This document shows, piece after piece, positions 1 to 5,327 of a stretch of 12,341 bases of DNA. The notes below the pieces were generated by a model. The model was not told the origin of the DNA and did no database searches. It saw only the letters and a list, made by a program, of their open reading frames with translations. Origin of the DNA: Chloroflexota bacterium. GTDB lineage: Bacteria > Chloroflexota > Anaerolineae > Anaerolineales > Villigracilaceae. Positions within the stretch are counted from its first letter, which is position 1; each line of letters starts with the position of its first letter. The stretch spans positions 1 through 12,341 of the forward strand of contig JACPVB010000093.1 of the NCBI GenBank assembly GCA_016191985.1, written 5' to 3'. A program made the position numbers and the translations under genes.

Positions 1-1
1 G

Positions 2-1081
2 CTTGATGGACATCCCCTGCGCGATGAATTCATCCAAACCGTTCGCCTCCTTTTCTCGACCTATGCTGAGTCGCTCGACCCGGTCAAGAGTCTCATCCTT
101 AGCAAATCCCCGCGCCGCGAAAACGAATCAGACGAAGCCTATGACCGCCGCATCCGCTCCCAATACGTGGACCGATGCCGCTTCATCCTGCCCGCCGCCG
201 CCAATGCCAACGTGGGCATGACCGCCAACGCCCGTGTGATCGAAATGATGGTCCGCAAAATGCTCTCGCATCCATTGGAAGAAGTCCGCCAGATCGGCGG
301 GACGGTCAAGGAAGTTTCCAAGGCCGAAACCCCTACACTGGTCAAGTATGCGGATGCTGTGCCATATTTGGTTGAAACTTATTCAGAGCTTAATTTGAAA
401 ATGCAAGAGCAAGCTCTTACATTCCAAAATTGGTGCAACCTCATCGACCATGACAAAGACGGTGAAAAGAAAATCCTCGCCGCCGCTTTGTATCGCTTTC
501 ACGAAATGCCGTTCGCAGATGCGCTGGCTTACGTCAAATCATTGAAGAAAAAAGAGCGTGATGGACTCGCAGAGATTTTGCTTGGAAAACTTGGCAAATA
601 CGATGTGCCCCTGCGTGAACTGGAATATTCCACCTACACCTTCGACCTCGTCATGGATCAGGGCGCGTACGCCGAGTTCAAACGTCACCGCATGATGAGC
701 CAGACCCCGCAGCGGCTGACGACTCGGCTTGGGTATTCGATTCCGCTGCTCGTAACAGAAGCAGGCTTCGGGTCCAGGTATGAAGCGGCGATGGAAGCCG
801 CGATCCAGATGTACGAAAAATTACATGACTTCAATCCCGATGTCGCGCAATACGTTGTCCCCAATGGATTCAACCGCCGCGTGCTGGCACAATTCAATTT
901 GCGTGAGGCGTTTGCGTTCTGTCAATTACGTACGGCAGCGAATGCGCATTTTTCGATCCGCAGGGTGGCGCAGAAAATGTACGAGGAAATGAATCGTGTA
1001 CACCCGATGTTGACGAAGTACATGAAACTGCGCGAGGAAACCTGGGAGCAGGTGGAAGAAGATAATTTTGCGAAGGTATAA
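2..1081 (+). CDS. Tandem ThyX-like protein (FAD-dependent thymidylate synthase family), 5' end outside window
   Basis: The reading frame is open from the first bases, so the N-terminus lies upstream; 359 residues are visible. Two stretches resemble ThyX. At about 164-300 the C-terminal half of one domain is seen (a CRFILPA segment, then a TANARVIE segment and EEVRQIGG). A second domain has RHRMMS at 683-700 followed by QRLTTRLG, then NLREAFAFCQLR and a final SIRRVAQKMYEE helix. Canonical ThyX binds FAD and dUMP through RHRxxSxxxxSxR; here the RHR and first Ser are kept, but the later Ser-x-Arg positions are not. Known ThyX enzymes have one domain of about 220-250 residues, so this is a longer duplicated relative. 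Whether it makes dTMP is doubtful; family membership is fairly sure, activity is not. Stop is TAA at 1079-1081. Confidence 0.75.
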   Translation, partial: LDGHPLRDEFIQTVRLLFSTYAESLDPVKSLILSKSPRRENESDEAYDRRIRSQYVDRCRFILPAAANANVGMTANARVIEMMVRKMLSHPLEEVRQIGGTVKEVSKAETPTLVKYADAVPYLVETYSELNLKMQEQALTFQNWCNLIDHDKDGEKKILAAALYRFHEMPFADALAYVKSLKKKERDGLAEILLGKLGKYDVPLRELEYSTYTFDLVMDQGAYAEFKRHRMMSQTPQRLTTRLGYSIPLLVTEAGFGSRYEAAMEAAIQMYEKLHDFNPDVAQYVVPNGFNRRVLAQFNLREAFAFCQLRTAANAHFSIRRVAQKMYEEMNRVHPMLTKYMKLREETWEQVEEDNFAKV

Positions 1082-1096
1082 TTGGCATAACCAAGA

Positions 1097-1798
1097 ATGA
1101 AAAACGTTCAACCTCAACAACCGTCTCATATTTCTCCATATGCGAAGGCATGCCTGGACGCTTTGGTAAAAGCAGGTCTTGCGAATTACATTTCCATCGG
1201 CGGGGGGCTGGGGCTGTTTCACTATCTTGATTATCGCCCAACTCATGATGTGGATGCGTGGTGGGCAAAGTCACTGACCGATGAACAGAAAGATACGGTT
1301 ACGCAAACGCTTGTAACAGCGTTATCCAGCTTTGGCGATGTACGTGTTCGCGAATGGGGAGAAGTTGCCAGCGTTGAACTATCTCAGCAGGGCAAGACGG
1401 TTTTCAGTTTTCAGATTGCATTCCGCTCAGTGCGCCTTGAAGAACCGGTCAAGACTGGCTGGGTTGACATCCCAGTGGATAGTTTGGCGGATCTAGCGGC
1501 AAGTAAGATGACAGCTTTGGTTGAACGAGGTGCACCGCGCGATTTTTTGGATATCTACAGTCTATGCCGCGCAGAATTATTAACTGTGGACGAATGTTGG
1601 GCTTTATGGCGTAAGCGACAAACGCTTGCAGGCAGTGATGCGGATATGTCCCGCGCCCGCCTTGCAATTGAAACTCATCTCGAACGAATTGCCATGCACC
1701 GTCCTCTGGACCAAATCGCCGACAGCCAACAACGCAAGCAGGCAAGAGAATTGCGTGATTGGTTTTTAAATGTTTATTTGCAGGCGTCCAATGAGTGA
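1097..1798 (+). CDS. AbiEii/AbiGii-type nucleotidyltransferase (possible toxin)
   Basis: This 233-residue protein has the nucleotidyltransferase core seen in the AbiEii/AbiGii (type IV toxin) family. GGGLGL is at residues 35-40, and R47-P-T-H-D51-V-D53 supplies the paired metal-binding acidic residues. K137 and the RGAPRDFLDIY segment at 144-154 match the family's second conserved block (Lys, then Arg and Asp). AbiEii enzymes transfer nucleotides to RNA acceptors and inhibit growth; housekeeping nucleotidyltransferases with this fold also exist. It begins 15 bp after the ThyX-like gene with no clear Shine-Dalgarno, which suggests translational coupling. It overlaps the next gene by 8 bp, so the two are probably co-expressed. 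No AbiEi-like winged-helix antitoxin lies upstream, so a toxin role is only inferred. Confidence 0.72.
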   Translation: MKNVQPQQPSHISPYAKACLDALVKAGLANYISIGGGLGLFHYLDYRPTHDVDAWWAKSLTDEQKDTVTQTLVTALSSFGDVRVREWGEVASVELSQQGKTVFSFQIAFRSVRLEEPVKTGWVDIPVDSLADLAASKMTALVERGAPRDFLDIYSLCRAELLTVDECWALWRKRQTLAGSDADMSRARLAIETHLERIAMHRPLDQIADSQQRKQARELRDWFLNVYLQASNE

Positions 1799-2102
1799 TT
1801 TTCCCTGGCTGGATGGCTCTCTATATCCCGATGTGGAATTGCCCGAAAAATTGGATACATTATCCAGGCGGGTGGATTTTATTGCGCGGTTGTGCGGTGC
1901 ATGGGATTTTGGTTTACTGCCGGATAACGCTACGATTGTGGAAATCCGAAAAGAGAGTTGGAAACCTGCTGTAGACTCCTGCCGACTGTTGACCTCTCCG
2001 GCATATCATCTGCTGCGGCGCTGGCATGGGCTGGCGCGTCTTGAATATCTGGGACAACAGATTCCGGCAATTCGTGATGATCCCTGCCTGGCCTCGGTGT
2101 GA
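1791..2102 (+). CDS. Small unknown protein overlapping the AbiEii-type gene
   Basis: This 103-residue protein belongs to no family I recognise. I chose the ATG at 1791, which lies inside the last codons of the nucleotidyltransferase gene (stop TGA 1796-1798). An ATG 21 bp further upstream is in frame but would lengthen the overlap. The sequence is mixed, soluble and probably mostly helical: an acidic N-terminus, an RRVDFIARLCGAWDF segment, and a basic, aromatic LLRRWHGLARLEYLG segment near the C-terminus. No signal peptide or membrane segment is seen. Tight overlap with a nucleotidyltransferase suggests a functional partner, for example a neutraliser or regulatory subunit, but there is no direct evidence. 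It lacks the RxxxxH motif of HEPN partners and any obvious winged helix. Confidence 0.65.
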   Translation: MSDFPWLDGSLYPDVELPEKLDTLSRRVDFIARLCGAWDFGLLPDNATIVEIRKESWKPAVDSCRLLTSPAYHLLRRWHGLARLEYLGQQIPAIRDDPCLASV

Positions 2103-2118
2103 CGTTTTGAAATTCCTG

Positions 2119-2160
2119 AAAATTCGACCCCGGTTCATAAGAAAGCCGGGGTCGAATTTT
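2119..2160. terminator. Perfect 15-bp inverted repeat, bidirectional terminator
   Basis: AAAATTCGACCCCGG (2119-2133) is the exact reverse complement of 2146-2160, with a 12-nt loop. The stem has a GC-rich core with A-rich and T-rich outer ends, so each strand ends in a U-run. It sits between two convergent genes (stops at 2102 and 2166), the expected place for a terminator working both ways. Confidence 0.88.
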
Positions 2161-2165
2161 ATAAG

Positions 2166-3149
2166 CTAATCGTCCTCTTCCTCTTTTTTCACCTCAAAAA
2201 TCACATCGATCTTTTCCATGATCTCCGCTGTGATTTTGTCCACCACATCGGCGGCTTTCATATTTTCGTGGACTTGTTCCACACGGCTTGCGCCGGTGAT
2301 GACGGTGCTCACGAAGGGATTTTTTAAACACCAGGCCAGTGCCAGTTGCGAAAGCGTACAGCCGAGCTCCTTTGCAATTGGCTCCAGGGTGGTAACCTTT
2401 GCAAGTTTTTCCTTGTTTGTCAAACTATCCTTCAGCCAGTCATATCCCTTCAACGCGCCGCGGCTGTCTTTGGGAATGCCGCCCTGGTATTTGCCCGAAA
2501 GCAAACCGGAAGCCAGTGGACTCCATGTGGTTGATCCATAGCCGTATTCTTTGTAAAAGCGAACATAATCACCTTCCATGCGTTTGCGCTCGAACATGTT
2601 GTACTGCGGCTGTTCCACCACAGGCTTGTGCAGGTGATACCGCTCCGCAATTTGTATCGCTTCGATGATTTCCGAAGCCGCCCATTCGGAGGTGCCCCAA
2701 TACAAAGCCTTGCCCCATTCGATGATGTTGTGCATGGCCCACACCGTCTCTTCGATGGGCGTGGTCGCATCGGGGCGGTGGCAGTAGATCAAGTCCACAT
2801 AGTCGAGCTGCAATCTTTCAAGCGAACCATTAATTCCCTCGATGAGACGTTTACGGTTAAGCGTATTTTTCTCATTGATGCCATCGTTCAATCCCCAATA
2901 AAATTTTGTGGAAACAAGATAACTCCCGCGCCGCCACTTTAATTTCTTGAGCGCATCGCCCATCACTTGTTCCGATTTGCCACCTGCGTACACTTCGGCA
3001 TTATCGAAAAAGTTCACGCCCGCGTCATATGCCGCAGACATCATGTTCAATGCCAGGTCCACATCTGCCTGGTTATGAAATGTGACCCACGAACCAAAAG
3101 ATAACTCGCTTACTCGAATGCCAGTCTTGCCAAGATGACGATACTTCAT
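2166..3149 (-). CDS. Aldo/keto reductase, Kv-beta-like (AKR6-type)
   Basis: This 327-residue NAD(P)H-dependent oxidoreductase should reduce aldehydes or ketones in the cytosol. The AKR tetrad is present: D49, Y54, K82 and H124 (in FFDNAEVY, VSTKFY and IYCHRPD). The N-terminal MKYRHLGKTGIRVSELSFGSW and the later WSPLASGLLSGKY segment are typical of the potassium-channel beta-subunit-like branch (AKR6 and bacterial relatives such as YghZ). ITGASRVEQVHEN near the C-terminus is the cofactor-binding region. The length fits the family. I chose the ATG at 3149 because GGAGGA lies 3 bases upstream of the AACA preceding it (3153-3158) and the family alignment starts there; the frame is open 36 codons further up, but that extension is not AKR-like. 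The C-terminus is very acidic (KKEEEDD). The natural substrate is unknown. Confidence 0.93.
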   Translation of the reverse strand: MKYRHLGKTGIRVSELSFGSWVTFHNQADVDLALNMMSAAYDAGVNFFDNAEVYAGGKSEQVMGDALKKLKWRRGSYLVSTKFYWGLNDGINEKNTLNRKRLIEGINGSLERLQLDYVDLIYCHRPDATTPIEETVWAMHNIIEWGKALYWGTSEWAASEIIEAIQIAERYHLHKPVVEQPQYNMFERKRMEGDYVRFYKEYGYGSTTWSPLASGLLSGKYQGGIPKDSRGALKGYDWLKDSLTNKEKLAKVTTLEPIAKELGCTLSQLALAWCLKNPFVSTVITGASRVEQVHENMKAADVVDKITAEIMEKIDVIFEVKKEEEDD

Positions 3150-3225
3150 TGTTCCTCCAATTTTTTTTGTACCGCACACTTGCCCTTGCGGGCAGTGCCA
3201 GGGAGATTTATCTTGCAAATCGCCG

Positions 3226-3243
3226 CGCGAAATAAATTTCGCG
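3226..3243. promoter_or_regulatory. 18-bp palindrome in the divergent promoter gap
   Basis: CGCGAAAT and its exact inverted copy are separated by AA. The site lies between the two divergent genes, 15 bp from the shared -10-like element, at about the -35 position for the plus-strand gene. This is a plausible binding site for a dimeric regulator. If minus-strand transcription starts near 3251, it would instead be a hairpin near the 5' end of the reductase transcript. Confidence 0.5.
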
Positions 3244-3257
3244 ATACTTCGCATCAC

Positions 3258-3265
3258 ATTATAAT
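3258..3265. promoter_or_regulatory. Symmetric -10 element ATTATAAT, possible bidirectional promoter
   Basis: The 8-mer is its own reverse complement and gives a perfect TATAAT on both strands: 3260-3265 on plus, 3263-3258 on minus. On the plus strand the ATG at 3272 is 6 bases after the hexamer, so transcription would begin at about the start codon, giving a leaderless mRNA. On the minus strand the leader to the reductase ATG would be about 100 nt. No convincing -35 hexamer is seen on either side at 16-18 bp spacing. Confidence 0.5.
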
Positions 3266-3271
3266 CACCTC

Positions 3272-4186
3272 ATGCGAAAATCATTCCTTCTTTGCGCATT
3301 GCTTCTCTCCGCATGTGCTCCCGAAACCAAACAACCTCTTGACGTTTCACTTCAACCCTACCTTACCAGCACGTCCGCGCCAAGTTCCACGCCAAATATC
3401 ATTGTCGTTATCGAAACGCCCGTTCCAACAAACACACCTTTCATTTACATCGTCGAAGCGGGTGATACGCTCAGCGAGATTGCCGAGAAATTTAAAATTT
3501 CACAGGATAAGTTAAGAGCGGCGAATCCAGATGTCAGCCCAAACAGCATGTCCATTGGGATGACGCTCATCATCCCAGACCCATCCTCCGCGATAGCAAG
3601 CGCCTCGACGCCCACGCCCGTGCCTGTTCCCATTACCCAAACAGTTTGCCACCCCTCAGCAGACAATGGATTGTGGTGTTTCGCATTGATCCAAAATAAC
3701 TCGGCTAAGCCGCTCGAAAATATTTCGGCACAAATCACATTGCTCGATGAAAACAATAACGCCATCGCGAGCCAGACCGCATTCACGCCGTTGGATATGA
3801 TTCCCTCGAGTTCGTCTCTGCCGGTGTATGTTTTCTTCCCAGATACTTCTGCAAATGCAAATATGCAAGTCCAATTGTTGAGTGCGATTCAATCCGACAA
3901 CTCGCGCTACCTGCCTGCAACCTTGAACAACACGGTTGCCCAAATTGATTGGAGCGGCAAATCTGCCCAGCTCAGCGGACAAATTCTTTTACCCGCAGAA
4001 TCACAAGCCGCAACCCGTGTTTGGGTGGCGGCGGTGGCCTATGACAGGCATGGACAAGTGGTTGGGATCAAACGCTGGGAGGGCGGAGCGATTCAGACGG
4101 GGGGGAGTATCGCTTTCAGTTTTTCAGTGGCAAGCCTCGGCGGAGTCATTGAGGCGGTGGAATTTGTGGTGCAGGCTAATCCATAG
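3272..4186 (+). CDS. LysM-domain lipoprotein
   Basis: This 304-residue exported lipoprotein probably binds peptidoglycan or a related glycan outside the cytoplasmic membrane. MRKSFLLCALLLSAC is a lipoprotein signal with acylated Cys15. A Ser/Thr/Pro linker follows, then one LysM domain at about 58-102 (YIVEAGDTLSEIAEKF through GMTLIIP), then a second Thr/Pro linker. The C-terminal part (about 130-304) is beta-rich and resembles FxLYD-type domains (WCFALIQNNSAKPLENISAQITLLDENN). The ATG at 3272 is the only start giving this signal peptide, yet it has no Shine-Dalgarno: a TATAAT ends 6 bases before it, which suggests leaderless translation. It is divergent from the reductase, and its 3' end faces the minus-strand gene with only 5 bp between stops. 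Its biological role is unknown. Confidence 0.85.
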   Translation: MRKSFLLCALLLSACAPETKQPLDVSLQPYLTSTSAPSSTPNIIVVIETPVPTNTPFIYIVEAGDTLSEIAEKFKISQDKLRAANPDVSPNSMSIGMTLIIPDPSSAIASASTPTPVPVPITQTVCHPSADNGLWCFALIQNNSAKPLENISAQITLLDENNNAIASQTAFTPLDMIPSSSSLPVYVFFPDTSANANMQVQLLSAIQSDNSRYLPATLNNTVAQIDWSGKSAQLSGQILLPAESQAATRVWVAAVAYDRHGQVVGIKRWEGGAIQTGGSIAFSFSVASLGGVIEAVEFVVQANP

Positions 4187-4191
4187 CGGGT

Positions 4192-4476
4192 TTAAAGTTT
4201 TTCGTCAGCACCGCCCTTCCGTCGGACAAAAATCCCCAATACAAATACACCGACAATCAATAACAGGACAAGACAAAAACACAGCATGGAAAGGGTCAAG
4301 CTGAGCGGCGGGCCGCTGGGGGTTGTTTGTTCCGCTGGTACGGATGGCGTGGGGGTGGCGAGTGGATAAAAGTTCGTGGTTCGCGCGTCCACAGAAATGG
4401 CGGGGGGCTGGGCAAATGCCAGGGTGGATATGAATCCAATTGTCAATAAAACAAAGATGGCTATTCGGGTTTGCAT
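4192..4476 (-). CDS. Small membrane-anchored exported protein of unknown function
   Basis: This 94-residue protein is not from a family I recognise. It has an N-terminal signal peptide (residues 1 to about 22, ending LAFA), a short outside segment with a TPTPSVPAEQTTPSG linker, one long hydrophobic helix (about 59-83, containing two Cys), and a short basic tail RRKGGADEKL. This predicts a single-pass protein with its N-terminal part outside and its tail in the cytosol. I chose the ATG at 4476 because GGAGGA (4484-4489) lies 7 bases upstream; the frame is open 30 codons further up, but that part is not signal-like. It converges on the LysM lipoprotein gene with no room for a terminator between them. 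Confidence 0.72.
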   Translation of the reverse strand: MQTRIAIFVLLTIGFISTLAFAQPPAISVDARTTNFYPLATPTPSVPAEQTTPSGPPLSLTLSMLCFCLVLLLIVGVFVLGIFVRRKGGADEKL

Positions 4477-4497
4477 CAAACGTTCCTCCGGTGGGAT

Positions 4498-4545
4498 GGT
4501 CACATATTTCGCCTTTTCACAAGCGGGAAAGCGCAATTTGTGACC
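4498..4545 (-). promoter_or_regulatory. 7-bp inverted repeat in the leader of the small membrane protein
   Basis: GGTCACA (4498-4504) and TGTGACC (4539-4545) are exact inverses 34 nt apart, just upstream of the GGAGGA site of the minus-strand gene. The site could be a leader hairpin or two half-sites for a regulator. It is short enough to be chance. Confidence 0.25.
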
Positions 4546-4551
4546 GCAGGC

Positions 4552-4557
4552 ATTATA
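4552..4557 (-). promoter_or_regulatory. Candidate -10 hexamer for the small membrane protein
   Basis: The minus strand reads TATAAT here, 75 bases upstream of the ATG at 4476. No good -35 match is seen at 16-18 bp further upstream, so this is only a candidate. Confidence 0.35.
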
Positions 4558-4734
4558 TATCATCAAAGAAATCCATCATTCCCAAATAGGACAAAATCAG
4601 GATGTTTTCATGACATCCATCCACCCTCAAAACTCAGCCTCATTTAATGTCAACATGTAAAATGGACATTGTTTGTAACATTTCACACTTTGTACCCCAA
4701 AGTACCGTTGACAACTATTTTTGGAGGAAGACGC
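4558..4734. other. Upstream region of ccmE with small inverted repeats
   Basis: No gene is seen here. It must contain the ccmE promoter, but no good -35/-10 pair stands out; TTGACA at 4708-4713 is too close to the ATG to serve. Short inverted repeats are GGATGT/ACATCC (4600-4605 and 4613-4618), AATGTC/GACATT (4646-4651 and 4665-4670) and ACTTTG/CAAAGT (4687-4692 and 4698-4703). All have 6-bp arms and may be chance in AT-rich DNA. Confidence 0.3.
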
Positions 4735-5217
4735 ATGAAGATCAATAAATTCTTTCTTGGTGGAGCGTTCATTTTAGCCGCGGTGGTCTACCTGATCGCT
4801 TCATCGACACAGGCGAACGCAGAATATTTTCTGACCGTGGACGAGTTAAATGCAGAGGGTGCGTCGGCTGTTGGAAAAAGCCTGCGTCTTTCCGGTGCAG
4901 TAATTGCCGACACGATCCAGTATGATGCGGCCACGCTTACTCTTACGTTCGAGATCGCGCACGTCTCCGGCGATAATAAAGAAATTGAAGCGCAAGGCGG
5001 CCTGGCGGAAGTCCTTTATCAAGCCGTGAATGACCCGTCCCGCCAAAGGATTAGAGTTGTTTACGTAGGCCCCAAACCAGATTTATTGCGCGGCGAGGCG
5101 CAGGCCATCATGACGGGCAAACTGGGCGAGGATGGCATCTTCCATGCCGAGGAGCTTTTGCTCAAATGTCCCACTCGCTATGAAGAAGCGGTTCCAGAAC
5201 AGGCTTCAAATAATTAA
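4735..5217 (+). CDS. ccmE: Cytochrome c maturation heme chaperone CcmE, CxxxY type
   Basis: CcmE carries heme covalently outside the membrane and passes it to CcmF for attachment to apocytochrome c. The 160-residue length matches the family. There is an N-terminal membrane anchor (about 7-25), then the beta-barrel (YFLTVDELNAEGASAVGKSLRLSGAV, RIRVVYVGPKPDLLRGEAQAIMTGKL) and the conserved end FHAEELLLKCPTRYEE. In proteobacteria the last motif is KHDENY, whose His binds heme; here Cys145 (codon 5167-5169) and Tyr149 form CxxxY, the variant known from archaea and some sulfate reducers. I chose the ATG at 4735, preceded by GGAGGA (4723-4728); the open frame 22 codons upstream has no such site. 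A terminator-like hairpin follows, separating it partly from ccmF. Confidence 0.92.
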   Translation: MKINKFFLGGAFILAAVVYLIASSTQANAEYFLTVDELNAEGASAVGKSLRLSGAVIADTIQYDAATLTLTFEIAHVSGDNKEIEAQGGLAEVLYQAVNDPSRQRIRVVYVGPKPDLLRGEAQAIMTGKLGEDGIFHAEELLLKCPTRYEEAVPEQASNN

Positions 5218-5223
5218 AAAAAC

Positions 5224-5254
5224 AGCCTGATAGGTGACTGCCTGTCAGGTTTTA
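5224..5254 (+). terminator. Terminator-like hairpin after ccmE
   Basis: CCTGATAGG (5226-5234) pairs with CCTGTCAGG (5241-5249) with one G-U pair and a 6-nt loop. It is followed by TTTTATTT, with an A-run just upstream. It starts 7 bases after the ccmE stop. It should end or attenuate transcription between ccmE and ccmF. Confidence 0.7.
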
Positions 5255-5277
5255 TTTCCATTCAAGCCAATGCTCCC

Positions 5278-5306
5278 GCGGCGTTCTCGCCGCCGGGGAC
5301 GGCGGC
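5278..5306 (+). promoter_or_regulatory. Two overlapping GC-rich hairpins before ccmF
   Basis: GCGGCG (5278-5283) pairs with CGCCGC (5288-5293) around TTCT. GCCGCC (5289-5294) pairs with GGCGGC (5301-5306) around GGGGAC. The two share 5289-5293, so only one can form at a time. The block ends 10 bases before the GGAG site of ccmF. It could be a leader switch or simply a copy of a GC-rich intergenic palindrome. Confidence 0.35.
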
Positions 5307-5327
5307 TAGAGCTTTTGGAGAATCCTT

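Noticed and set aside
1449..1745. Minus-strand open frame inside the nucleotidyltransferase gene, considered as an antisense antitoxin
   Set aside because: No start context, no family resemblance, and the plus-strand gene explains the region.
3150..3257. Longer N-terminus for the aldo/keto reductase
   Set aside because: The extension is unlike the family, and a strong GGAGGA site sits just before the ATG at 3149.
4646..4703. A riboswitch or operator before ccmE from clustered short inverted repeats
   Set aside because: Arms are only 6 bp in AT-rich DNA and match no known riboswitch pattern that I can recognise.
4708..4713. TTGACA as the -35 box of ccmE
   Set aside because: A -10 box at 17 bp would fall on the ribosome site and ATG at 4735, so it cannot drive this start.
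4669..4734. Longer N-terminus for CcmE
   Set aside because: GGAGGA at 4723-4728 and the membrane anchor right after the ATG at 4735 fix the start there.
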